The translations under genes and the position numbers were made by a program. A model generated the notes under the pieces. The model was given only the letters and a program-made list of their open reading frames with translations, was not told the origin of the DNA and ran no database searches. Source: JARICQ01 sp964428475 (lineage in GTDB: Bacteria; Bacillota; Clostridia; Tissierellales; Tissierellaceae). Taken from it: a DNA stretch of 7,479 nt. How positions within the stretch are numbered: the stretch's first letter is position 1; every line of letters begins with the position of its first letter. The DNA lies in the NCBI GenBank assembly GCA_964428475.1, contig CAYRYO010000072.1:1-7479 (forward strand), written 5' to 3'. Below, in pieces: positions 1 through 6,244 of this stretch.

Positions 1-289
1 ATCTTTATTTGTAAGTTCTATATATTTTAAGTATAACTCTCCAAAATATACCAATGTTTTTAGAGATTCTTTTTTGCTTGCTTCTATTATATCATTGTTA
101 TAGGTATTTCTCCATTAGTGGCCGTGTAATATTCACTTATTATCCTTACTTTAATCTCTTCTATATAATCATTTTGACTTAAGGCTGAATCATCTGAAAT
201 AGACAGATTTAGATAGTGTAGCAGGTGCTTGAGACTAAGGGATTCCTCTTTACCATAAAAAGGACTTTTATTGAATTATTGTCATCCAT
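1..289 (-). pseudogene. Broken gene of unknown function, runs off left edge
   Basis: I do not recognise this gene. Read from an ATG at 287-289, the minus strand gives MDDNNSIKVL. It then continues sensibly only after a frame change at the five-A run at 257-261 (T-run in the coding sense), giving FYGKEESLSLKHLLHYLNLS and onward. A second change near 100-104 restores an open frame (NDIIEASKKESLKTL...) to the window edge. Adding one nucleotide at each place yields a continuous, hydrophilic, apparently helical protein of about 97 residues with no stop, so two 1-nt losses are the simplest reading. The frame is also open upstream of the ATG back to the ATPase stop, and no Shine-Dalgarno precedes the ATG, so the true start is unsure. 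It lies 45 bp after the ATPase gene on the same strand and could be the operon's last gene. Decay or homopolymer sequencing errors would look the same here. Confidence 0.45.
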
Positions 290-334
290 GATTCTAGGAT
301 CTACTTGTGTACTTGAATTGTTTTCTGTGAAATT

Positions 335-2041
335 TTATATAATAAGAGATTCTCCTATAAGTTTCTTGGTATATTGATCCTTAGGATGTGAAAATACTCT
401 AGATGCTATTCCATCTTCCACAATTCTACCCTCAGACATGACATATATTCTATCTGAAATTTTTCTAGCTACAGCTAAATCATGAGTTATGTAAATCATA
501 CTAAAACCTTTGCTGTTTTGCAGCTTTTTTAAAAGTCTTAGGATATTGGCCTGGGTGGATGGATCTAGCATAGAACTTATCTCATCTGCAATTAAAAGTT
601 TGGGATATACGATCAAGCTTCTAGCCAATGATACTCTCTGCCTCTGCCCTCCACTAAGAGTGTAACACTTTCTGCCAATAAAATCCTTATCATTAGGGAG
701 TTGAACTTCTTTTAATACTTTTTCAACCTGACTCTTTAAAGAATCTCCTGATATTTTTTTAATTATTTTAAGTGGCTCACCTATAACATCTAGTACACTT
801 AATTTTTCATTTATAGCAGAAAAAGGATCTTGGAAGACCATTTGAAGACCATTTTCCTTGCTAGTAAAATTATTGCCATTAATAGGATTTTCTTCAAATA
901 AAACCTTGCCCTTGTCTGCTTTTAAAATCCCAGATACTATGCTAGCAAGGGTTGTTTTACCTGAACCAGATTCACCTATTAAAGCAACTATTTCTCCACT
1001 CTTGACTTCTATATTGCAGTCAATACAAGCCTCTATAGTTCTCTCTTTGGTCTTATATGTTTTTGAAACATTTCTAGCTTGTAAAAGGGTTACAATCCCC
1101 CCACGATTACATGCAACTTGTCTATTTTTAGAAATATGCCTTAATTTTGGTTTTTGAGTTTTACATAAATCTATGCTTTGAGTGCATCTATCCATAAAAG
1201 GGCAACCGGGATTTCTGCTTGTTATCATTTCATTTGGAATCCCCCACATATCTCCAAAAGGATTGATCAATGGGGAGGAATTTAACAAGCCTTTAGTATA
1301 GGTGTGCATAGGATTAGTGATGACTTCTGAAGTCTTTCCCTTCTCTACTATTGAACCAGAATACATTACACATAGATTTGAAGTAAGCTTTAAAACAGTA
1401 TCTAACTCGTGAGATATAACCAATAAAGCAAAATTATTTCGTTTATAAAGATCAGATAACAATTTAATAATTTCGTTTTTTGATACCATGTCCAAAGCAG
1501 AAGTAGGTTCATCGACTATGAGGAGTTCTGGTTCACATGACAATGCCATTGAAATAAGAACCCGTTGTCTCATTCCTCCTGAAAGTTCATGAGGGTAAGA
1601 TGACAATACATCCTTGCTTAAACCAACTTTCAATAGCAGGTCAATGATCCTTTCATTGATTTCTTTTTTACATAAATCAGTATGTCTAATTAAGACTTCA
1701 TATATTTGCTCATAAATAGTTAAGAGAGGGTTTAATATATCTAAACTATTTTGAAATACAATGGCTATCTTTTTCCATCTAAGAAAGTTTAATTGTTTTT
1801 TCCCTAATCCATTAATATCTTGCCCATGAAACAATATATTCCCTTGAGCTTCACCTGGTTCTTTAATAAGCCCCATTATAGCCATAGCCATTGAAGTCTT
1901 TCCACTGCCAGACTCTCCTATTATTCCCAAGCTTTCACCTTTATTCATGGAAAAACTAAGGTCATCTACCCCTGTAATGACCTCTTCATCCAAATTATAT
2001 TCAACTTGAAGATTTTTAACACATAACAATGAATTATCCAT
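335..2041 (-). CDS. Fused double ATPase of a peptide/nickel-type (Opp/Dpp/Nik) ABC importer
   Basis: This is a cytoplasmic ATP-hydrolysing subunit that powers the two permeases encoded upstream. At 568 residues it fuses the DppD/NikD-like and DppF/NikE-like subunits, which are often separate. The first half has Walker A GESGSGKT (42-49), Q-loop Q97, signature LSGGMRQ (153-159), Walker B LLIVDE (173-178) and H211. It then has the family's C-terminal cysteine segment (C280, C286, C293, C311). The second half has Walker A GESGSGKT (356-363), Q404, signature LSGGQRQ (462-468), Walker B LLIADE (482-487) and H520. Both sites look catalytically complete; the second has DEISSMLD in place of the common DEPTSALD. 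The ATG at 2039-2041 is preceded by AGAGGTG and lies 11 bp after the permease stop. The linker between halves holds a six-G run (1097-1102, coding sense). Single-gene fusions occur in this family, so the fusion itself is not alarming. Confidence 0.93.
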   Translation of the reverse strand: MDNSLLCVKNLQVEYNLDEEVITGVDDLSFSMNKGESLGIIGESGSGKTSMAMAIMGLIKEPGEAQGNILFHGQDINGLGKKQLNFLRWKKIAIVFQNSLDILNPLLTIYEQIYEVLIRHTDLCKKEINERIIDLLLKVGLSKDVLSSYPHELSGGMRQRVLISMALSCEPELLIVDEPTSALDMVSKNEIIKLLSDLYKRNNFALLVISHELDTVLKLTSNLCVMYSGSIVEKGKTSEVITNPMHTYTKGLLNSSPLINPFGDMWGIPNEMITSRNPGCPFMDRCTQSIDLCKTQKPKLRHISKNRQVACNRGGIVTLLQARNVSKTYKTKERTIEACIDCNIEVKSGEIVALIGESGSGKTTLASIVSGILKADKGKVLFEENPINGNNFTSKENGLQMVFQDPFSAINEKLSVLDVIGEPLKIIKKISGDSLKSQVEKVLKEVQLPNDKDFIGRKCYTLSGGQRQRVSLARSLIVYPKLLIADEISSMLDPSTQANILRLLKKLQNSKGFSMIYITHDLAVARKISDRIYVMSEGRIVEDGIASRVFSHPKDQYTKKLIGESLII

Positions 2042-2052
2042 AGGACACCTCT

Positions 2053-2889
2053 TTACAATTTTTCATTTAATATTCTTTCTAAATCTCTACTTATATAGGA
2101 AATGGCAAGAATTAATATCATAGTGCTTAGTAAGGGAGATGTAACCCACCATTTCCAGTATTCTGTAAAATATATTCCTTTAAAATTTATTCCATGATTT
2201 AAGATTAATCCCCAACTTTTAGATGTTGGATCACCAAGCCCTAAAAATGACAATCCAGCCTCTGCAACAATAGCCCTGCTAGTTATTCTTATAATGGTAA
2301 TAGCTAAAATAGGTGTTATTTCTGGTAAAAAATGATTTTTAAACAAATGAAAAAAACTTGCATTGTAACTTTTAGCCATTACTATGTAAGATTCTTTTTT
2401 AATAGATATCACCTTAGACCTTATTATCCTTGCAGGGCCTGTCCAAGAAAAAAGAACTAAGACCAAAACAATATTTTTAATACTTGGTCCAAAAAATGCT
2501 CCTAGTAATATCATCATAGGCAAATTTGGTAGGGCAATTATGGTATCTGCTAGTCTCATAATTAATTTATCAATAATACCTCCATAATATCCAGATACAA
2601 TACCAAGGCTAGCCCCTCCAAGTCCTGCCAAAATCGAAGTAGAAAATCCAATAATCAAGCTTAATCTAGCCCCATAAAAGATTTGTGATAACAAATCAAT
2701 TCCTAAATCATCAGTACCAAATAAATGATCCTTACTGGGAGCCTCCAAGGCCTTTCCTGAAGGTAAATTGTGTTCATAGGGTGATATATAGGGTGCAAAT
2801 ATACCCACAAAAATAATTAAGGCCAAACATATAATAGAGAGTTTTCCCCATATGGTAAATTTTTTAAATTTTAATAAAGTATTTTCCAC
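2053..2889 (-). CDS. ABC importer permease, DppC/NikC type
   Basis: This is the second inner-membrane permease of the importer, 278 residues, normal for DppC/OppC/NikC. An N-terminal membrane segment (about 16-34, SIICLALIIFVGIFAPYIS) is followed by the family's periplasmic signature FGTDDLGIDLLSQIFYGAR. Several hydrophobic helices follow. The cytoplasmic EAA-type loop reads YIVMAKSYNASFFHLFKNHF and would dock on the ATPase. The conserved AEAGLSFLGLGDP...WG motif comes before the last helix. The GTG start at 2887-2889 directly abuts the TAA of the preceding permease (TAAGTG), with AGGGTG just upstream in that gene, suggesting translational coupling. The reading frame is intact. The substrate cannot be read from a permease; the B12 riboswitch upstream suggests cobalt or a corrinoid over peptides (inference). 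Confidence 0.92.
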   Translation of the reverse strand: MENTLLKFKKFTIWGKLSIICLALIIFVGIFAPYISPYEHNLPSGKALEAPSKDHLFGTDDLGIDLLSQIFYGARLSLIIGFSTSILAGLGGASLGIVSGYYGGIIDKLIMRLADTIIALPNLPMMILLGAFFGPSIKNIVLVLVLFSWTGPARIIRSKVISIKKESYIVMAKSYNASFFHLFKNHFLPEITPILAITIIRITSRAIVAEAGLSFLGLGDPTSKSWGLILNHGINFKGIYFTEYWKWWVTSPLLSTMILILAISYISRDLERILNEKL

Positions 2890-3870
2890 TTAACTCACCC
2901 TAGGATCAATTTTTTTATAAAACCCATCTGCCAATAAATTCATAGTTAAAACAAGAAAAGCCACAATTAAAAATATCCCTTGAATTAATACATAATCCCT
3001 CACAATAACAGCCTGTCTCATAAGATGTCCCAAGCCAGGATAATTAAAGACATTTTCCACTAATATGGCCCCACCTAGCACAGAGCCTAAACTCATGAAA
3101 ACCCTAGTAATAATGGGTAGCAGGGAATTTTTAAGCCCATGCCTTAAGACAATTCTTCTAGAACTCAAGCCCTTTGCTTGTGCTGTTGTCATATAATCTT
3201 TAGACATTACAGTTATCATGCTATTTCTAGCTAATAGATAAAATCCCCCTAATTGAGTGAGTACTAGGGACAAGCTAGGTAATATTCCATGACGGAAAAT
3301 ATCTAAAAACTTTGAAAAGCCATTTTCATATTCTGCAAATACTGTGATACCACCTGATAAAGGAAAAAAAGAACTTTTAACTGCTAGTGTAAAGAGTAGC
3401 AGTATTGCAATTAAAAAAGATGGTATCTCTGATAGTAAAATCATAAGAGGGTATAGGCTCTTGTCAATTAATGAATTTCTATACCAGGCAGACAAACTGC
3501 CAAGAATAGAGCCAATTAAGCTGCTGATTAAGAGAGATGAAAGAGTAATTCTAAGTGTCCATTTAGCTCTTTTTAAAACAATACTAATCACGCTATCATT
3601 ATAGTAGATGCTATATCCTAAATCTCCATGGATTAAATTTACAATATAATCCTTGTATTGTTCATGTAAGGCCTTATCCATCCCATAATATGCCTTGTAT
3701 TTTTCTATTTGTTCATCTGTATAATTTTGATGTACTTCACCTTCAGCAGAAGATAGAAAGGTAAAGGGGTCCCCAGGCATTAGCCTAGGGATGAAAAAAT
3801 TCAAAGTAACTATTAACAAAAATATTATAAAATACTCAATAAATTTCTTGAAAAAATTCATATTTATCAC
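2890..3870 (-). CDS. ABC importer permease, DppB/NikB type
   Basis: This is the first inner-membrane permease of the importer, 326 residues, the usual DppB/OppB/NikB length. It begins with a membrane segment and the family signature FFIPRLMPGDPF, then a hydrophilic external region (YYGMDKALHEQYKDYIVNLI, GDLGYSI). Five further hydrophobic stretches follow, with the EAA-type cytoplasmic loop YMTTAQAKGLSSRRIVLRHG and the conserved LENVFNYPGLG-like motif (here VENVFNYPGLG). The start is either GTG at 3868-3870, which abuts the TAA of the binding-protein fragment exactly as in the next gene (TAAGTG), or the in-frame ATG at 3859-3861 three codons later. Neither has a strong Shine-Dalgarno. Translation therefore probably depended on coupling to the upstream binding protein, which is now broken, so expression of this subunit may be reduced (inference). 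Confidence 0.92.
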   Translation of the reverse strand: MINMNFFKKFIEYFIIFLLIVTLNFFIPRLMPGDPFTFLSSAEGEVHQNYTDEQIEKYKAYYGMDKALHEQYKDYIVNLIHGDLGYSIYYNDSVISIVLKRAKWTLRITLSSLLISSLIGSILGSLSAWYRNSLIDKSLYPLMILLSEIPSFLIAILLLFTLAVKSSFFPLSGGITVFAEYENGFSKFLDIFRHGILPSLSLVLTQLGGFYLLARNSMITVMSKDYMTTAQAKGLSSRRIVLRHGLKNSLLPIITRVFMSLGSVLGGAILVENVFNYPGLGHLMRQAVIVRDYVLIQGIFLIVAFLVLTMNLLADGFYKKIDPRVS

Positions 3871-4812
3871 TTACTGTATTTCTAAAAATGATATTTTGTT
3901 GTGGGTTACCTCATGATGATTAAATACATGTTTCCAACCATCGTACTTTTCAGGCCTGTAAACACTATATCCACTAGTGTTGTAAAGAGTTAATATAGGT
4001 ATTTCTTCAGCAATTATTTCTTGAAGCTCAAATACTATATCTTTTCTCTTTTCTAAGTCAGTGGCCAGTAATTGTTCATTGGATAATCTGTCTATCTCAG
4101 CATTAAGATATCCTGGTGTTTCTTTGAACTGGGAATTGTAACGGTCCCTAAGTATATCAGGATCATTGCCCCATCCACCATGACCATTTAGCACCAACTC
4201 ATATTCACCACTTTTTATAGCAGCATCTCTAGATTTTGTATCCAAACTAGTGATATTAAGTTTTATACCTACCTTTTCAAAATTTAATTTTATCAATTCC
4301 GCAATTCTAACTTCTGCATTGGAATTTCCTATTAAAAGATCAAACTCGTATTCTATTCCATCTAGCATAGTCCTTGCCTTTTCAAGATTGAAGTGGTATT
4401 TCTTGACATTATCATTATAAAATGAATGTTGCACTGGTAGGTATCCTGGGCTTGCTATCTTGCCAGCACCTCTTGCCACCTTTTCTACTAATTCATCCTT
4501 ATCTATGCTATAAGCCATAGCTTGTCTAAGGTTTTTATCCTTTAATTCCCCCCTGCTTTCCATATTAAATAAAATCCTATATCCCCAAAAAGCTGGATTT
4601 TCTATTAGCTTATATTTAGAATCATTTTGGTATTTAGATAATATATCTGGAGTCACTCCAGCAATATCTATATCACCATTTTCAAATGCAAGTATAGAAT
4701 CACTTACTGGCACAAAGCGAATTGTATCAGCTGCAGGTTTAGGCCCCCAATAATCATTGAAAGCTTCTAGTTTATAGGCACCCTGTTCTTTGTTGTAATC
4801 AATTAGGATATA
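3871..4812 (-). pseudogene. Solute-binding protein (SBP family 5, peptide/nickel type), N-terminus deleted
   Basis: This is the remnant of the extracellular substrate-binding lipoprotein of the importer. The readable protein is about 313 residues against roughly 500-550 for the family. It starts inside the usual GPY...DYW region (YILIDYNKEQGAYKLEAF, then NDYWGPKPAAD) and continues through GDIDIAGVTPDI and the signature LRQAMAYSIDKDELVEKVARG. It then runs to an intact C-terminus (YRPEKYDGW...). Missing are the signal peptide, lipobox cysteine, most of the first lobe, the ribosome binding site and a proper start. The frame runs up to a TAG at 4831-4833 inside the terminator loop with no ATG, GTG or TTG before the internal GTG at 4711-4713. 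Sequence resembling the family stops at 4812, next to the terminator's T-tract (4808-4815). Either a real deletion or a misassembly explains this. The family assignment is firm; the substrate is not known. Confidence 0.88.
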
Positions 4813-4814
4813 AA

Positions 4815-4843
4815 AATCCCTAACTTTAATCTAGTTAGGGATT
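4815..4843 (-). terminator. Rho-independent terminator, likely riboswitch expression platform
   Basis: On the minus strand, AATCCCTAAC pairs perfectly with GTTAGGGATT around a 9-nt loop and runs into TTTTTAT. It lies about 70 nt downstream of the cobalamin aptamer and upstream of the importer genes. That is where a B12-responsive transcription terminator belongs: with B12 bound, the operon would be switched off. I could not find a convincing long antiterminator pairing; only AGGGA near 4890-4905 could compete for TCCCT. An AT-rich hairpin (TATGCTA/TAGCATA, 4858-4882) lies between aptamer and terminator. Confidence 0.85.
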
Positions 4844-4910
4844 GAATTACTGGGATTTATGCTAGTATATAAAAATAGCATAATATTTAGTTTTTCCTTC
4901 CCTCCGAAGG

Positions 4911-5072
4911 TGTTTTACTATATGTACTATTAGGCAGGTCTCCTGACTTGTGATACCAATAAATCAACACCTTCCCAGATAAATTCCAGTGGTATAAGTT
5001 GATTTTACGTCACTTACAGTAGCGGGGGCTGTATAGGATTTACACCTATTTCCCTTTTAATATTTAAAACCT
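4911..5072 (-). promoter_or_regulatory. Cobalamin (B12) riboswitch
   Basis: Read on the minus strand, the conserved boxes of the cobalamin riboswitch appear in order: AAAAGGGAA and GGTGTAAATCC (5036-5046), CAGCCCCCGCTACTGT (5016-5031), CCACTGG (4986-4992), GGGAAGG (4970-4976), and the B12 box with GTCAGGAGACCTGCC (GGAGACCTGCC at 4933-4943). GTTTTA near 5065-5070 can pair with TAAAAC at 4912-4917 to close the outer stem. Established knowledge: this RNA binds adenosyl- or related cobalamins and usually represses B12 synthesis, corrinoid uptake or cobalt uptake genes. It directs transcription toward the importer operon, with a terminator in between. The edges are approximate. This is among the most secure calls in the window. 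Confidence 0.97.
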
Positions 5073-5100
5073 AGAGTACTTATATTCAGTTTTCATCTTT

Positions 5101-5129
5101 ATACTACCATATTGATATATTTAATACAA
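5101..5129 (-). promoter_or_regulatory. Putative sigma-A promoter for the riboswitch/importer transcript
   Basis: On the minus strand, TTGTAT (5124-5129) and TAGTAT (5101-5106) are separated by 17 bp, about 30-35 nt upstream of the riboswitch. The region is very AT-rich, so alternative boxes such as TATAAA shifted by a few bases are possible. It was chosen for position and spacing. Confidence 0.4.
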
Positions 5130-5191
5130 TATAAATATCTTTAAATCATCTAACTATTCCCCACTATTGGTGTATAAACATTAAATACTAT

Positions 5192-5199
5192 AAAGGAGG
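5192..5199 (+). promoter_or_regulatory. Strong ribosome binding site fixing a TTG start
   Basis: AAAGGAGG sits 7 nt before the TTG at 5207-5209. There is no in-frame ATG or GTG near it, so this site decides the start of the Nif11-type precursor. Confidence 0.85.
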
Positions 5200-5206
5200 C
5201 GATAAA

Positions 5207-5581
5207 TTGTTAGATTTTAATGAAGAGCTTTTTTCAAAGGCTAAAGGGGCAGAAAATGCAGTAGAACTGCTAGACCTAGCAAAGGAGCATAATATTGAGC
5301 TCACAGAAGAAGAGGCAGAGGGATATTTTCTACAGCTTAATCCTAAAACAGGGCAATTATCAGATGAAGAATTAGATAATGTAGCTGGTGGTTCTTGTTA
5401 TACTGACGATGGAGATCTGGTTGTTACCTTGTTTAATAACTGCGAACATTTCGAACTTGATAGAAACCAAGCAAAAAATCCACAGGGAGTGTCTTTTGGA
5501 GGATGTTCTATGTGTGAATATCGAAAAGTAGCAGGATTCCTTAAATATATTTGCGTTAATCCAAAAAGACGCCGGGGATAG
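5207..5581 (+). CDS. Nif11-type leader RiPP precursor peptide with Cys-rich core
   Basis: This is a ribosomally made natural-product precursor of 124 residues. Residues 1-62 match the Nif11-like leader style: an acidic helical leader (FSKAKGAENAVELLDLAKEH, then NIELTEEEAEGYF) ending in LSDEELDNVAGG. The GG at 61-62 is the usual cut site for a C39-type peptidase in an exporter. The predicted core, S63-G124, is long (62 residues) and has five cysteines at 64, 79, 100, 103 and 116. Four of them form C-x20-C-x2-C-x12-C, followed by a basic tail (NPKRRRG). That spacing could suit thioether crosslinks or metal binding; the sequence does not decide. No maturation enzyme or exporter is in the window. 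A second precursor of the same family begins 53 bp downstream. The TTG start is supported by a perfect AAAGGAGG. The leader family call is firm; the final product is unknown. Confidence 0.88.
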   Translation: MLDFNEELFSKAKGAENAVELLDLAKEHNIELTEEEAEGYFLQLNPKTGQLSDEELDNVAGGSCYTDDGDLVVTLFNNCEHFELDRNQAKNPQGVSFGGCSMCEYRKVAGFLKYICVNPKRRRG

Positions 5582-5634
5582 AGCTTTCTAAGTCCTCAAA
5601 TACAAACTAATATATAATATAAGGGGGAAGTGAA

Positions 5635-5713
5635 ATGTTGATTTTAGATAATAAAGAAATTTTAGCGAAAGCTAAAGAGGTAAAAAGCGTAGAGGAACTA
5701 CTAGCACTCGCAA
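5635..5713 (+). CDS. Second Nif11-type RiPP precursor, 3' part lost in assembly gap
   Basis: Only 26 codons are readable before the N run: MLILDNKEILAKAKEVKSVE, then ELLALA. They align with the leader of the upstream precursor (NEELFSKAKGAENAVELLDL versus NKEILAKAKEVKSVEELLAL), so this is a paralogous leader. The ATG is preceded by AAGGGGGA at good spacing. The gene lies 53 bp after the first precursor on the same strand, probably in one transcript. The core, cleavage site and stop all fall in or beyond the gap; the 100 N are a standard placeholder, so the real distance is unknown. No conclusion about its product is possible. Confidence 0.75.
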
Positions 5714-5813
5714 NNNNNNNNNNNNNNNNNNNNNNNNNNNNNNNNNNNNNNNNNNNNNNNNNNNNNNNNNNNNNNNNNNNNNNNNNNNNNNNNNNNNNNN
5801 NNNNNNNNNNNNN
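5714..5813. other. Assembly gap (100 N)
   Basis: Exactly 100 undetermined bases, the conventional filler for a scaffold gap of unknown size. It interrupts the second precursor. The 13-mer ATAATATAAGGGG occurs just before that gene (5614-5626) and again immediately after the gap (5814-5826), as expected if a repeat or tandem precursor array stopped the assembler. Additional precursor genes or enzymes could be hidden here. Confidence 0.95.
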
Positions 5814-5861
5814 ATAATATAAGGGGCTGCCCTTTCTTGCTAGGGCAGACTTTTATATTAT
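5814..5861 (+). terminator. Long hairpin, probable terminator of the precursor transcript
   Basis: CTGCCCT and AGGGCAG pair around the loop TTCTTGCT. An outer AT-rich stem (ATAATATAA with TTATATTAT, joined by G-C and G-U pairs plus one G-A mismatch) lengthens it to about 20 pairs. ACTTTT follows the inner stem. It lies directly after the gap and downstream of the precursor genes. The hairpin at 7197-7249 is clearly related. Confidence 0.65.
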
Positions 5862-5891
5862 GTATTACTTCCTTTTTCTACTATTCTTTTC

Positions 5892-5935
5892 ACTAAAAAA
5901 GACTCATCTCTTAACAGAGTTGAGTCTTTTTTAGT
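5892..5935. terminator. Bidirectional rho-independent terminator
   Basis: A perfect 15-bp inverted repeat (ACTAAAAAAGACTCA with TGAGTCTTTTTTAGT) with an inner CTCT/AGAG stem and TAAC loop, ending in six T on each strand. It separates the plus-strand precursor block from the minus-strand Rpn genes and can end both. Confidence 0.85.
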
Positions 5936-5954
5936 ATTATAGTTATATAATATT

Positions 5955-6062
5955 TTATAGGTCTTTAATTAATTTTTCCACTTCATCTTTTGAAAGGCCT
6001 GTAGCTTTTGTTACCAAAGCTATCTCTGCACCTTCTTTTCTTGCCCTTAACTCATCATTTCT
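5955..6062 (-). pseudogene. Out-of-frame Rpn-family C-terminal tail remnant
   Basis: On the minus strand, in a different frame from the complete rpn gene and overlapping its last 16 nt, there are about 35 codons ending at TAA (5955-5957). They read RNDELRARKEGAEIALVTKA, then TGLSKDEVEKLIKDL. This matches the C-terminal tail of the complete Rpn protein (VDTELIMEASKLSRDEVEKI) and nearly equals the tail at the right edge of the window (IALVAKATGLSKDEVEKLRE). There is no start codon or ribosome binding site of its own. Either a fragment of a second Rpn gene recombined in, or a 1-nt change near the ATGATG at 6052-6057 cut off a longer tail of the present gene. Restoring frame there would give KEMM followed directly by ELRARKEGAEIALV. 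Confidence 0.6.
5969..6023. repeat. 55-nt repeat, copy 1 (Rpn tail coding segment)
   Basis: It is identical to 7425-7479 apart from one base (T versus C at 6011/7467) over 55 nt. It encodes, on the minus strand, the Rpn-tail sequence IALVTKATGLSKDEVEKL. The second copy runs off the window, so the repeat may be longer. Nucleotide identity this high points to recent duplication or gene conversion. Confidence 0.85.
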
Positions 6063-6244
6063 TTTCTGATTTTCTCGACTTCATCCCTACTTAATTTAGA
6101 AGCCTCCATTATCAATTCCGTATCTACACCAGCTTTAATAAAGCCCTTCACAACTTCTCTCTTCCCTTGTTCTATTCCTTGTTCTATTCCTTGTTCTATT
6201 CCTTGTTCTATGCCTTCTTGCTGTATTCTTTCTAATAAAGTCAT
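6047..6244 (-). CDS. Possible intragenic RpnS-type small protein (65 aa)
   Basis: Inside the rpn gene, in the same frame, ATG at 6242-6244 is preceded by AAAGGGAGGTAAAATC, a near-perfect Shine-Dalgarno 6-7 nt upstream. It is better than the site of the full-length protein. It would make MTLLERIQQEGIEQGIEQGI and on to the shared C-terminus, 65 residues: the repeat linker plus helical tail without the nuclease. Established knowledge: E. coli rpn genes make a long toxic nuclease (RpnL) and a short C-terminal protein (RpnS) from an internal start that inhibits it. The layout here matches that arrangement. That it is translated and acts as an antitoxin in this organism is inference. Confidence 0.6.
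   Translation of the reverse strand: MTLLERIQQEGIEQGIEQGIEQGIEQGKREVVKGFIKAGVDTELIMEASKLSRDEVEKIRKEMMS

Noticed and set aside
858..1157. Plus-strand open frame of 99 codons
   Set aside because: It lies wholly opposite the second ATPase domain, whose motifs are intact; it is an antisense shadow.
3344..3604. Plus-strand open frame of 86 codons
   Set aside because: It is antisense to the DppB-type permease, with no supporting start signal or family resemblance.
4711..4713. GTG as a genuine start for a short binding protein
   Set aside because: Clear family sequence (DYWGPKPAAD...) continues upstream in the same frame, and there is no Shine-Dalgarno; the gene is truncated, not short.
4831..4881. 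Minus-strand 16-codon ORF (MLFLYTSINPSNSIPN) in the riboswitch leader, considered as a leader peptide
   Set aside because: The purine-rich RBS-like stretch is too far upstream of the ATG, and the ORF is explained by the hairpins and terminator it spans.
6167..6214. CRISPR-like array
   Set aside because: The units are 12 bp, directly adjacent without spacers, and encode GIEQ in frame within rpn.
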